Assembly (NCBI RefSeq): GCF_009720775.1
Contig: NZ_WNKW01000004.1
Coordinates: forward strand, 310,001 to 374,000
DNA: 64,000 bases
Direction: 5' to 3'
Source: Pseudoduganella danionis
GTDB lineage: Bacteria; Pseudomonadota; Gammaproteobacteria; Burkholderiales; Burkholderiaceae_D
The notes under the pieces are model-generated. The model did no database searches. It was not told the DNA's origin and saw only the letters and a list, made by a program, of their open reading frames with translations. The translations under genes were made by a program, and so were the position numbers. Shown piece by piece: positions 9,805 to 18,042 of the stretch. Numbering within the stretch: the first letter of the stretch is position 1; each line of letters opens with the position of its first letter.

Positions 9805-11412
9805 TTACATCCGGAATACGCCGAATTTGGTATCGGGGATTTCCGCATTCAGCGCTGCGGACAGGCCCAGACCCAGCACCATGCGGGTGTCGGCCGGATC
9901 GATCACGCCGTCATCCCACAGGCGCGCCGTGGCGTAGTAAGGGTGACCCTGATGTTCGTACTGTTCCTTGATAGGCTGCTTGAAGGCGGCTTCTTCTTCC
10001 GCGCTCCAGCTACCGCCTTTGCTCTCTATGCCGTCGCGTTTGACGGTGGCCAGCACGGACGCGGCCTGATCGCCACCCATGACGGAGATGCGCGCATTCG
10101 GCCACATCCACATGAAGCGTGGCGAGAAGGCGCGGCCGCACATGCCGTAGTTACCGGCGCCGAAGCTACCGCCGATAATCACGGTGAATTTCGGCACAGC
10201 GGCAGTGGCCACGGCCGTCACCATCTTGGCGCCATTGCGGGCGATACCTTCGTTTTCGTACTTGCGGCCCACCATGAAGCCGGTGATATTCTGCAGGAAC
10301 ACCAGCGGGATTTTGCGCTGGGCGCATAGCTCGATGAAGTGGGTGCCTTTCAGCGCCGATTCAGAGAACAGAATGCCGTTGTTGGCGATGATGCCGACCT
10401 TCATGCCGAAGATGTGGGCAAAGCCGCAGATCAGTGTGGTGCCGTAGCGTGCCTTGAATTCATCGAATTCGCTGCCATCGACGATGCGGGCGATCACTTC
10501 GCGCACATCGAAGGGCTTGCGCGTATCGACAGGAATCACGCCATATAGTTCTTCGGTCGGGTATTTCGGTTCTTCGGCTGGACGCAAAGCGCCCTGCTGG
10601 GGTTTGCTGCGGTTCAGATTCGACACGATCGTGCGCGCCAGCGACAGCGCATGCAGATCATTTTGCGCCAGATGGTCGGCCACGCCGGACAGACGGGTGT
10701 GCACATCGCCGCCGCCCAGATCTTCTGCCGTCACCACTTCGCCGGTAGCGGCTTTCACCAGCGGCGGGCCGCCGAGGAAAATCGTGCCCTGTTCCTTGAC
10801 GATGATGGACTCGTCGCTCATGGCCGGCACGTAAGCGCCACCGGCCGTGCAGGAACCCATCACCACGGCGATCTGAGGGATGCCTTTGGCCGACAGATTG
10901 GCCTGATTGTAGAAAATGCGGCCGAAGTGATCGCGGTCGGGGAACACGTCATCCTGATTGGGCAGATTGGCGCCGCCCGAATCGACCAGATAGATGCATG
11001 GCAGGTTGTTCTGATCGGCGATTTCCTGCGCGCGCAGGTGCTTTTTCACCGTCATCGGGTAGTAGGTGCCGCCTTTGACGGTGGCGTCGTTACAGACGAT
11101 CACGCACTCCTGCCCCGCTACGCGGCCTATGCCGGTGATGATGCCCGCTGCCGGTGCGGCATCGTCATACATGCCGTAGGCGGCCATCTGCGACAGTTCG
11201 AGGAAGGGCGTGCCGGGATCGAGCAGCATCTGCACGCGGTCGCGCGGCAGCAGTTTGCCGCGTGCCACGTGCTTGGCACAGGCTGCGGCACCACCGCCTT
11301 CGGCGATGCGCGCCACTTTGGCGCGCAAATCGTCCACCACGGCCTGCATGGCGGCGGCGTTGGCCTTGAAGTCCTCACTGCGGGGATTGAGTTTGCTTTC
11401 GATCTGCGGCAT
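9805..11412 (-). CDS. liuB: Methylcrotonyl-CoA carboxylase, carboxyltransferase beta subunit
   Basis: Transfers the carboxyl group from carboxybiotin to 3-methylcrotonyl-CoA. It has 535 residues, the usual MCC-beta length. It carries both acyl-CoA carboxyltransferase domains: '[16 protein letters not shown]' and '[15 protein letters not shown]' in the first, and '[13 protein letters not shown]' with '[16 protein letters not shown]' in the second, with residues typical of MCC rather than propionyl-CoA carboxylase. A good AAGGA site precedes ATG 11412. It is probably the first leu/biotin gene of the train, unless the upstream ychJ-like gene shares the promoter. No isovaleryl-CoA dehydrogenase (liuA) or MerR-type liuR is in the window. 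Confidence 0.94.
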   Translation of the reverse strand: MPQIESKLNPRSEDFKANAAAMQAVVDDLRAKVARIAEGGGAAACAKHVARGKLLPRDRVQMLLDPGTPFLELSQMAAYGMYDDAAPAAGIITGIGRVAGQECVIVCNDATVKGGTYYPMTVKKHLRAQEIADQNNLPCIYLVDSGGANLPNQDDVFPDRDHFGRIFYNQANLSAKGIPQIAVVMGSCTAGGAYVPAMSDESIIVKEQGTIFLGGPPLVKAATGEVVTAEDLGGGDVHTRLSGVADHLAQNDLHALSLARTIVSNLNRSKPQQGALRPAEEPKYPTEELYGVIPVDTRKPFDVREVIARIVDGSEFDEFKARYGTTLICGFAHIFGMKVGIIANNGILFSESALKGTHFIELCAQRKIPLVFLQNITGFMVGRKYENEGIARNGAKMVTAVATAAVPKFTVIIGGSFGAGNYGMCGRAFSPRFMWMWPNARISVMGGDQAASVLATVKRDGIESKGGSWSAEEEAAFKQPIKEQYEHQGHPYYATARLWDDGVIDPADTRMVLGLGLSAALNAEIPDTKFGVFRM

Positions 11413-11454
11413 TGCTTTTCCTTTATGCGCGTGGTCTCCGACGCGTCGTCTGAT

Positions 11455-11886
11455 TTATTCTGGAAAACTACCGTCAACGTAAAACCAGCGCAGTCCGCCT
11501 TCAGCCGGCTCGCGCACGAAGTTGCTGATTTCGTGCAGCCGCTGGCCGCGCCCATTCACCCGCAAGCGGGCCACAAATTCGACCGTATCGCGGTTTTCAT
11601 CGTCTTCTGCTTTACGTTGACGTAAACGTAAAGCAGATTTTACCTCAAGTCCCAGCCACTGCAATTTTTCTTCGCTATTGATGATGGGCTCGGTTGGTCG
11701 CGTGCTAGCATGCCAAGTTGACAACAGATAGGCTTCATTGCCTTGCACATAAGCCGTATAGCGCGAGCGCATCAGGGTTTCGGCCGTGGGCGGGATGGCG
11801 GCGCCGCTCAGATACGGGCCGCAGCAGGTGGCCAGCGTAGAGCCGCCACAGGGGCAGGCAGAGGCGGCGGAGGTCTTTTTGGACAT
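11455..11886 (-). CDS. ychJ: YchJ-family SEC-C motif protein
   Basis: Small protein of unknown function (UPF0225/YchJ family), 143 residues with the ATG at 11886. The N-terminus holds a zinc-binding SEC-C-like motif ('CPCGG...CCGPYL'), followed by the NTF2-like region with 'ETLMRSRYTAYVQGNEAYLL' and 'VEFVARL'. A TTG at 11931 would add 15 residues with no family support. It lies 42 bases upstream of liuB on the same strand and could be cotranscribed, but no functional link to leucine or biotin metabolism is evident. Confidence 0.85.
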   Translation of the reverse strand: MSKKTSAASACPCGGSTLATCCGPYLSGAAIPPTAETLMRSRYTAYVQGNEAYLLSTWHASTRPTEPIINSEEKLQWLGLEVKSALRLRQRKAEDDENRDTVEFVARLRVNGRGQRLHEISNFVREPAEGGLRWFYVDGSFPE

Positions 11887-12012
11887 GGCAGCAAGGTCGG
11901 GCTGGTGTAACAAGCCAGCATTATCCGTCAAATGGCGGCCCCGCGCCGCCTTGCCCCGACTGGTAGTTGAATAAATATTGCTAAATTCATGGAGACAGGG
12001 TCACACCTTTTC

Positions 12013-12027
12013 TGTAACGCTATTACA
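12013..12027. promoter_or_regulatory. Palindrome TGTAA-N5-TTACA upstream of gntR, candidate operator
   Basis: A perfect 5+5 inverted repeat 25 bases before the gntR start codon. GntR/HutC-type regulators often bind such symmetric GT/AC-flanked sites and repress their own promoter. The site is seen; binding is inference. Confidence 0.35.
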
Positions 12028-12052
12028 CTAGAGGAGTGAGGAGAATTTTTGC

Positions 12053-12793
12053 ATGAGCCAGACCAGTTTCGAATTCAAAGCCGACGCCAACGATAGCTCG
12101 CCCCTGTATATGCAGATTGCGCGCAAGTTGAGCGAAGATGTGCACAATGGCCGCTACCAGGTGGATCAGGCGCTGCCGTCCGAGCGCACCCTGTCGGAGT
12201 TGCTGAACGTATCGCGCGTGACGGCACGCAAGGCCATCGACCAGCTGGTTGATCAGGGGCTGGTGGTGCGCCGTCGCGGTTCGGGCAACTATATTGCCCC
12301 GCGCATCGAGCAGCCGCTGTCCAATCTGACCAGTTTTTCCGAGCAGTTGCAGCAGCGCGGCCACGTGCCGGGCTCGCGCTGGCTCAAGCGTGCCGTGGTC
12401 ACGCCGACGCCGGAAGAGCAGCTTAGTCTAGGCCTGTCGCCATATTCCAAGGTGGCGCGGCTCGAGCGTCTGCGTCTGGCCGATGATGTGGTGATGGCTT
12501 ACGAAGTGTCGGTGCTGCCACAGACGGTGCTCAATGATCCGAACGCCGTCGGCGCTTCGCTCTACCAGTATCTGGAGAGCATAGGCCAGGCGCCCGTGCG
12601 CGCTTTACAACACATCCGTGCCATGAATGCTTCGGCCGATCTGGCGCGCCAGCTCGGCGTGCCGGAAGGCCAGGCGGTGCTCTACATTACCCGTATCGCC
12701 TATCTGGAATCGGGCGAGGCGATGGAGCTGACCCATTCCTACTGTCATAGTGACCACTATGACTTCGTTGCGGAGATGCGCCGCGCCACCTGA
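12053..12793 (+). CDS. GntR/HutC-family transcriptional regulator with UTRA domain
   Basis: 246-residue regulator. The N-terminal winged helix (about residues 15-80) has 'LPSERTLSELLNVSRVTARKAIDQLVDQGLVVRRRGSGNYI', and the C-terminal UTRA ligand domain (about 100-240) resembles NagR/DasR, which bind phosphorylated amino sugars such as GlcNAc-6-P. The gene is 19 bases upstream of murQ on the same strand, so it probably regulates use of MurNAc-6-P or GlcNAc-6-P. A strong GAGGAG ribosome site lies 9-12 bases upstream of ATG 12053. A palindrome at 12013-12027 may be the autoregulatory operator. The ligand is inferred from context. Confidence 0.9.
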   Translation: MSQTSFEFKADANDSSPLYMQIARKLSEDVHNGRYQVDQALPSERTLSELLNVSRVTARKAIDQLVDQGLVVRRRGSGNYIAPRIEQPLSNLTSFSEQLQQRGHVPGSRWLKRAVVTPTPEEQLSLGLSPYSKVARLERLRLADDVVMAYEVSVLPQTVLNDPNAVGASLYQYLESIGQAPVRALQHIRAMNASADLARQLGVPEGQAVLYITRIAYLESGEAMELTHSYCHSDHYDFVAEMRRAT

Positions 12794-12812
12794 GGCCCGG
12801 CAGAACGCCACC

Positions 12813-13691
12813 ATGCTCAAGACCGAAACCAACAGCGCCGAACACGCCGAACTCGATCTGTACGGCGTGGATCAGCTGGTGGCGGCTTTGGTGGACGATC
12901 ATGCGCTGGCCGTGCGGGCCGTGCAGGCAGCGGCACCGGCTATCAGTGCAGCCGTGAATGCCATGGCACCGCGCATCGCCGCTGGCGGACGCCTGATCTA
13001 TGTGGGCGCAGGCACTTCCGGCCGGCTCGGCATACTCGATAGCGTAGAACTGTTCCCTACTTTCTCGTGGCCCCATGAAAGGGCTGTGCCCCTGCTGGCC
13101 GGTGGGCTGGGTGCCATGTTCGATGCGGTCGAAGGGGCGGAAGACAATGACAGCAAAGGCGCTTCCGACCTGCGCCTGATTTATCCCGTGTATAACGATG
13201 TGGTGCTGCTGATTGCGGCATCCGGCACCACGCCTTATGTGCTGGGCGCGCTCAGAGCCGCGCGTACGGTAGGCGCGCTGACCATCGGTATCGCGAATAA
13301 CCCCGATACACCGCTGCTGCGCGATGCCGATGTCGGCATCTGTCTCGATACGGGGCCGGAGGTGATTGCCGGAAGCACGCGGCTGAAAGCGGGTACGGCG
13401 CAGAAGATCGTACTGAATACGCTGTCGAGTGCATTGATGGTGCGCCTGCATAAGGTGTACGGCAATCTGATGGTGGACCTGCATGCCACCAATGCCAAAC
13501 TGCTCGAGCGGGCGCTGCGCCTGACCATGCGCGTGGCGGGCGCCGACGAGCCTAGTGCGCGGGCTATGCTGGAGCGCAGCCACTATCAGGTAAAGCTAGC
13601 CATCGTGGCGCTGCGTAAGGGCGTCGATGTGGAGCAGGCGCAAAGCCTGCTCGAACAGGCCGGCGGCGATATGCGCCGCGCACTGCGCTAG
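12813..13691 (+). CDS. murQ: N-acetylmuramic acid 6-phosphate etherase
   Basis: Cleaves the lactyl ether of MurNAc-6-P to GlcNAc-6-P and lactate in peptidoglycan recycling. The protein has 292 residues with a SIS-type sugar isomerase core: 'YVGAGTSGRLGILDS' binds the sugar phosphate; the acid residues in 'SVELFPTF' and 'VEGAEDN' correspond to the two catalytic glutamates of E. coli MurQ; 'GSTRLKAGTAQK' is the family signature. The usual N-terminal 'T-E-x-R-N' motif is replaced by a shorter divergent segment. The frame is open upstream to 12750, overlapping gntR, but the ATG at 12813 is preferred. No anmK or nagAB is adjacent; a BadF-type kinase lies at 60647. Confidence 0.9.
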   Translation: MLKTETNSAEHAELDLYGVDQLVAALVDDHALAVRAVQAAAPAISAAVNAMAPRIAAGGRLIYVGAGTSGRLGILDSVELFPTFSWPHERAVPLLAGGLGAMFDAVEGAEDNDSKGASDLRLIYPVYNDVVLLIAASGTTPYVLGALRAARTVGALTIGIANNPDTPLLRDADVGICLDTGPEVIAGSTRLKAGTAQKIVLNTLSSALMVRLHKVYGNLMVDLHATNAKLLERALRLTMRVAGADEPSARAMLERSHYQVKLAIVALRKGVDVEQAQSLLEQAGGDMRRALR

Positions 13692-13707
13692 TTCTATTGC
13701 ATAGCCG

Positions 13708-15060
13708 TCAGGGCGAGATGGCGAATAATTCCAGACGTAGATCGGTAAGCGTGGCTGGCGCATAGATGGCGATGGCCTGTGCCTTGAGTATGGCGTCGTA
13801 TAGATCACCTCTATGCTCGAGCGAGAAGTAATACGTCTCGGGGCGTACCGGCACTTCCATCGGCACCTGCGGCATGTGCGAGAGCGGCACGCCGGGCAAG
13901 GCGCTGCGTACCAGCGCGTCAATATCGTGCGGCGAAGCGATCTTGAGCTGGCGCGGTACTTCGGCCACCAGATTCAAGGCGGGCATGCTGGCGTTGACGG
14001 CAATGTAGAGCGCGGCCTTGCGCTCGATCAGCGTGGGATCCAGCGTGGCGTGGTGGTAGCGCATGCCCTGATCGCTGATGGACAGCGGAATGCTGATGTA
14101 CTTCGACGACACCACAGTGTCGAGCAGATCGCGAATGATGTCGTTGAGCGTGTGGAAGCCGCTGGCGGGTTCTTCGTGGTGGTAGCTGGGCAGATCGGTG
14201 ATGGTGTATTTGCGTGAGAACGCCATCAGGCCGCCCGCCAAGGCCATCAGACGTTCGAAAAGGCGCTCGGGGTGGCAGTGGCCGCTGCGTGACAGATGCA
14301 TCAGCGTGGCGCTGGCAGACATGATGGTTTGCAGCATCCAGAATGTTGCCACGTCACTCGAGTGCAGTTCGACCACGTTACCACGAGGTTGGCGCTGCAG
14401 GCGTTGCAGCGATTCGCACTTGGCGCCGAGTCTGGCCAGCACGCTGCGCAGCAGATCCTGCATGGCGGCGTCGGCGGCGATGGTGACGCATGGCGGCATG
14501 AAGTGTGGGTCGAGATCGAAGCTGCCATCGGCACGGCGTTGCAGACGGATCACGGGCAGGCAGTCGTAGCCTTCGCGCACATCGAAATCGGACAGCAGGC
14601 GTATGGCCTTGCGCAGATAGCCGATATGGGCTGGCAGGCTTTCCGAAAACAGATCCGGTGTTTCGTGATTGACGAGCGTGTAGCGCGCCTCGCTGCGCGG
14701 GTTGTCATCGGGTGCGAGATTGCCGCCGTGTGCGCGTGTGACGGGGAGTGCAGCGTAGAAGGTCACGCTGTGTGCGTCGGCGGGGAGTTTGCTCAGATCG
14801 ATGGCTAGAGGCAGTGCATCAGCCAGTGGGGCCTGATAGATTTCGCCGTCTTTGAAGATGAGGCTAAGTGCCTGCGCGTAGAGTGTGTTGCTGGTGATGT
14901 CAGGTAGCGCCCAGCGTGCGCTTTGTACGCCCCAGTGGTTTGGCTCGATGGTGGCAGCGATGTGCTGCAAGCGTGATTCGTGATAGCGGTCCTGTTGCTG
15001 CAGGTGCTGGGCGTCGAGAGTGAGCCCTTCGGTCCACAAGACTTTGAGTGTTGCGGTCAT
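13708..15060 (-). CDS. tssK: T6SS baseplate subunit TssK
   Basis: Trimeric baseplate protein that links the T6SS wedge (TssEFG) to the membrane complex. The 450-residue length is standard. The N-terminus 'VLWTEGLTLDAQHLQQQDRYHE' is the conserved TssK entry segment, and 'LFERLMALAGGLMAFS' the mid-region signature. It is the last gene of this T6SS segment, converging on murQ 16 bases away, and immunity copy 2 ends 12 bases upstream of its start. A 21-codon copy of its 5' end survives at 16840-16905, showing that this end was included in a local duplication. Core genes tssA, B, C, H, J, L, M and hcp are not in the window. Confidence 0.93.
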   Translation of the reverse strand: MTATLKVLWTEGLTLDAQHLQQQDRYHESRLQHIAATIEPNHWGVQSARWALPDITSNTLYAQALSLIFKDGEIYQAPLADALPLAIDLSKLPADAHSVTFYAALPVTRAHGGNLAPDDNPRSEARYTLVNHETPDLFSESLPAHIGYLRKAIRLLSDFDVREGYDCLPVIRLQRRADGSFDLDPHFMPPCVTIAADAAMQDLLRSVLARLGAKCESLQRLQRQPRGNVVELHSSDVATFWMLQTIMSASATLMHLSRSGHCHPERLFERLMALAGGLMAFSRKYTITDLPSYHHEEPASGFHTLNDIIRDLLDTVVSSKYISIPLSISDQGMRYHHATLDPTLIERKAALYIAVNASMPALNLVAEVPRQLKIASPHDIDALVRSALPGVPLSHMPQVPMEVPVRPETYYFSLEHRGDLYDAILKAQAIAIYAPATLTDLRLELFAISP

Positions 15061-15071
15061 GGTCTACTCCA

Positions 15072-16175
15072 TCAGTGGGTGCGTCGTTCGTCTTCCGTTT
15101 GTACAGACTTGAGTGATCCCGTTGCGACGGCATTCGGACGTACGCGGATGGAATTTAGCAGCTTATCCCATAGCGCTAGTGCTTCTTCATCGGAAAGGCT
15201 GGGTTCTTTGGAGGCGGATTGATTTTCGACGACGCCGGTGTCCAGAGTCATCTCCACATAAGGATGAAGAGGGTCATCTTCAATGCATAGTGCACGGAAT
15301 ACAAACTTATGATACGAAGGCTTTCCGTTCCCACTAGGGACGTGCAAGAGCATTTCTTCGCCGTGCCAATCATTGACGGTGCGTTTGCCGAGTCGGAGGA
15401 CTTTGAGCTTTTTCACCCAGGCACCAAGGCCTGTAGCTCGTGCGTTCTGCTTCCCTTCCTCTAAGTCTTTCTTGAGCTCTAACTCCATGCCCAGGTTGCC
15501 ACTTTTTATGGACTGGAAGGAGAAGTGTACGTCTGGAAAATCGGTGAGTCGAACGCCGAATTCTATAGATTCGTATGGCGTCTCGAGGGTCGAAAAGGCG
15601 CCATCGATGCAGATCCCCGGCTCAGTAGGTATCTCATCATCTTTGCGTGCGCGCAAGTGTTTAAACACTTCGATATCGCTAAGAAAATATTCACGAACAT
15701 CGTGACCTATTATGCTGGAGCCAGTGCTGATGTAGACGTCCTGTGCTAACTTTAAATAGCTTCGCAAAATATATGTGTCAATTCCATTTAATGTTATTAA
15801 TTGTTTTATGTCCGGATTATCTGTTGAAATAATTTTCTCAGTTATTTCTGTTATTTTATTATATTTTTTAAATAATTCAGCATCTTTTTGACTATTTTTT
15901 ATGTCAAATTTAATTATTTCATCTATTTTATTGGCGCCACCTTCAATTCTAGTCAACTCGGCACCAGCAGATAGCCTACCGTACACAGTTTGTGAATTTT
16001 TAGGGATATCTATTGTAAATCTGGTGAAGCAAAGAGCTTTTGATTTTGTAAAATATTTATCCGACTTATTCATAACACTATGCCCATTCATATTTTTCGA
16101 GTCTGCAATTGACGGGACAGAAAATAATGTTGAAATCATAAGAAGTATCGATATTATATCGTGAGTAATTTTCAT
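15072..16175 (-). CDS. T6SS lipase immunity protein, Tli4-like, copy 2
   Basis: Predicted periplasmic protein of 367 residues that should neutralise a phospholipase effector. It begins with a Sec signal peptide ('IISILLMISTLFSVPSIA'), then two related halves; 'GICIDG' lies mid-protein, and the C-terminus 'SLSDEEALALWDKLLNSIRVRP' is the ending I associate with Tli4-family proteins. It is clearly paralogous to the gene at 16909-18039 along its length. The ATG at 16175 has GGAG 6-8 bases upstream; the ATG at 16187 is less well placed. The sequence is much more AT-rich than the flanking tss genes. Its partner toxin copy is only the fragment at 16217, so it is an orphan or has gained new specificity. 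Confidence 0.8.
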   Translation of the reverse strand: MKITHDIISILLMISTLFSVPSIADSKNMNGHSVMNKSDKYFTKSKALCFTRFTIDIPKNSQTVYGRLSAGAELTRIEGGANKIDEIIKFDIKNSQKDAELFKKYNKITEITEKIISTDNPDIKQLITLNGIDTYILRSYLKLAQDVYISTGSSIIGHDVREYFLSDIEVFKHLRARKDDEIPTEPGICIDGAFSTLETPYESIEFGVRLTDFPDVHFSFQSIKSGNLGMELELKKDLEEGKQNARATGLGAWVKKLKVLRLGKRTVNDWHGEEMLLHVPSGNGKPSYHKFVFRALCIEDDPLHPYVEMTLDTGVVENQSASKEPSLSDEEALALWDKLLNSIRVRPNAVATGSLKSVQTEDERRTH

Positions 16176-16216
16176 GTCGTACTCCATTTCATTTCTTGAA
16201 TAATTCTGATTATCGA

Positions 16217-16834
16217 TTAAAGAGTCGCCAAAATAGGCGCTCTATACTTTAATCCGGACTGATGCTCGTAGCAGATCTGTTGAAAAATGGCTTTGCATGA
16301 ATTATCTTGACTGCTTGAAGATCTTATAGGTATGGTTTTGTCGCCTGGCTCACTTGGTGGAGCTAAAGTTACTTTAGGATTTATAGTATTTTTAATTAGA
16401 GAACCAAATTTCTGTATTTTCTGCGCGTCAATAGATCTGAACTGTATCGTTCCATCTGCATTATCTACAGAAATACTAAATTCTTTGAAATCAAAAGAGG
16501 TTATATCAGAATCGAATTGCCAGACTACATCACCGCAAGTCGGTGGTCTTGGGTCTGATCCATAAATGGCATAACTATTTTTGTGGTAGTAACCATCAAT
16601 GGTATGGTGAAATTCTTCAGCTCGGTCGATATACTTGAATGTCCGAGTTATGCATGAAAAAGGAAGATTTGCTGGGTTAATCCATTGTGGATTAAATAGT
16701 CGATACCATTTGTTTGTGATCTTGTATATTTCTTTTGCAGGATCATTTGTTTTTGGGAGAGTAAAGAGGACCTTATCTTCGAAAACGATTTTCAGCCATG
16801 AGTTCCCGTATTTTTTTGTTGGAAGCAATAGCAT
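16217..16834 (-). pseudogene. C-terminal fragment of a Tle-type phospholipase effector
   Basis: 205 codons homologous to the last 212 residues of the intact effector at 18043-19752. Shared landmarks in the same order include 'LLPTKKYGN' versus 'LLPSKAYGN', 'WINPA', 'NSYAIYG' and 'PGDKTIPI' versus 'PGDETVAI'. The fragment begins exactly at the join with the tssK relic and lacks the lipase core with the nucleophile serine, so it cannot be an active esterase. No ribosome site precedes the ATG at 16834. I call it a duplication relic. Less likely, it is a retained C-terminal cassette of the kind seen with Rhs/CDI toxins. Confidence 0.8.
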
Positions 16835-16839
16835 TACTG

Positions 16840-16905
16840 CTATTGCAGTTGTTGAGCGTCAAGCGTTAGTCCTTTGGTCCACAGGACTTTTAGCGTTGCC
16901 GTCAT
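16840..16905 (-). pseudogene. tssK 5' relic (21 codons)
   Basis: Reading the minus strand from ATG 16905 gives M-T-A-T-L-K-V-L-W-T-K-G-L-T-L-D-A-Q-Q-L then Q and a TAG stop at 16840-16842. The intact tssK starts with the same residues, differing by K for E at position 11 and Q for H at position 19. It follows immunity copy 1 at the same spacing as intact tssK follows copy 2. It is too short for function and marks the right-hand breakpoint of the tandem duplication. Confidence 0.9.
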
Positions 16906-16908
16906 GGT

Positions 16909-18039
16909 CTATTTCTCGGTTGGGAATGACTTAAACAGTGATTCATCCAAATTGCTGGTCGTTGCTGCACTAGGCGCCACAGCATTCGGACGGACACGTA
17001 TAGAGTCGAGCAGGCTATCCCAAAGAGCGATTGCATCTTCGTCCGAAAGGCTAGGCTTTTGTGCTGTGGACATGTTGCCTTTGACTCCAGTATCCAGAGT
17101 CATTTCAACAAAGGGATAAAGTGCAGCGTTAGTTTTTCCGCTGGCCCTGAATGTGAATTTATGCACGGAGGGTTTTCCATAACCGCTGGGAATTCGAAGT
17201 AGAGCCTCTTCTCCGTCCCAATTATTCACTCCTCGTTTTCTCAGTCTAAGAACTTTGAGATGAGTTGCCCATTCACCAAGTCCTTTTTCCGCAGCTTCTT
17301 TTTGTCCATCAGTTATATCTTTTGCTAGATCAAATTTTTGTAAAGAGTTGCTATTTTTCATCGTGGTTATCGAGAAATGAACATCAGGATGATCATGTAG
17401 TCTGATCCCCATTTCGATGCCCTCGTAAGGCGAATCTATGGTGGAAATTACTCCGTCAAGACATATTCCTGGATCATCTGGAATTGTCTTTTCTTCCATA
17501 GATATTAAATGCTTTGCGGTGGAGAGATTTTCTTCCAAATATTCCCTGACCAGACTCTTGGGCATGCCCTTCGCTTCAATAACATAAGCATCGCTTCCGA
17601 TTTTTATAAAGGTGTATATGTCGTAGTAGGAAAACCCGACAATGTTAACTAAGTGAGTGATATTCTCTCCATTTATCAGGATAGGTACATCTACCGCAAA
17701 ATCGACATCTTCATCTTTTGGAAATAAAAAAAGGTTTCTTTCATTTTCTTTGATCATTTCTTGAATTATATTTCCTACATTTTTAGCTTGATTTTTAAGC
17801 CTACTTAATTCTCCACCGGCAGTAAGCCGGCCATAAACGATAGTAGTATTTAATGGCACAGACATCAAAAATCTCGTAAAACAGATATCATGAACTTTTA
17901 ATTTATTTGTGAATCTATCTTTCATTTGACTCTTCACGATTTCTGTCTTTCTATATTCTGATGAAAGCGCAAAATCATGTTCTATAAAGAACATGATCAA
18001 AAATACCTTCAAAAATTTTTTAATAAAAATTTTTTTCAT
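16909..18039 (-). CDS. T6SS lipase immunity protein, Tli4-like, copy 1
   Basis: 376-residue predicted periplasmic protein directly after the intact effector (3 bases between the effector stop and its ATG). An N-terminal lysine-rich start and hydrophobic stretch ('VFLIMFFIEHDFALS') look like a Sec signal. 'GICLDG' and the C-terminal 'SLSDEDAIALWDSLLDSIRVRP' are shared with copy 2. Tight coupling to a lipase effector with the catalytic motif THSMG is the standard toxin-immunity layout, and a periplasmic site fits a phospholipase that attacks membranes from that side. The gene is AT-rich relative to the flanking tss genes, which is common for effector-immunity cassettes and suggests transfer. 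Confidence 0.82.
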   Translation of the reverse strand: MKKIFIKKFLKVFLIMFFIEHDFALSSEYRKTEIVKSQMKDRFTNKLKVHDICFTRFLMSVPLNTTIVYGRLTAGGELSRLKNQAKNVGNIIQEMIKENERNLFLFPKDEDVDFAVDVPILINGENITHLVNIVGFSYYDIYTFIKIGSDAYVIEAKGMPKSLVREYLEENLSTAKHLISMEEKTIPDDPGICLDGVISTIDSPYEGIEMGIRLHDHPDVHFSITTMKNSNSLQKFDLAKDITDGQKEAAEKGLGEWATHLKVLRLRKRGVNNWDGEEALLRIPSGYGKPSVHKFTFRASGKTNAALYPFVEMTLDTGVKGNMSTAQKPSLSDEDAIALWDSLLDSIRVRPNAVAPSAATTSNLDESLFKSFPTEK

Positions 18040-18042
18040 TCT

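Noticed and set aside
16217..16834. Independent small effector
   Set aside because: It aligns only with the C-terminal part of the intact lipase, lacks the nucleophile and a ribosome site, and starts at the duplication join.
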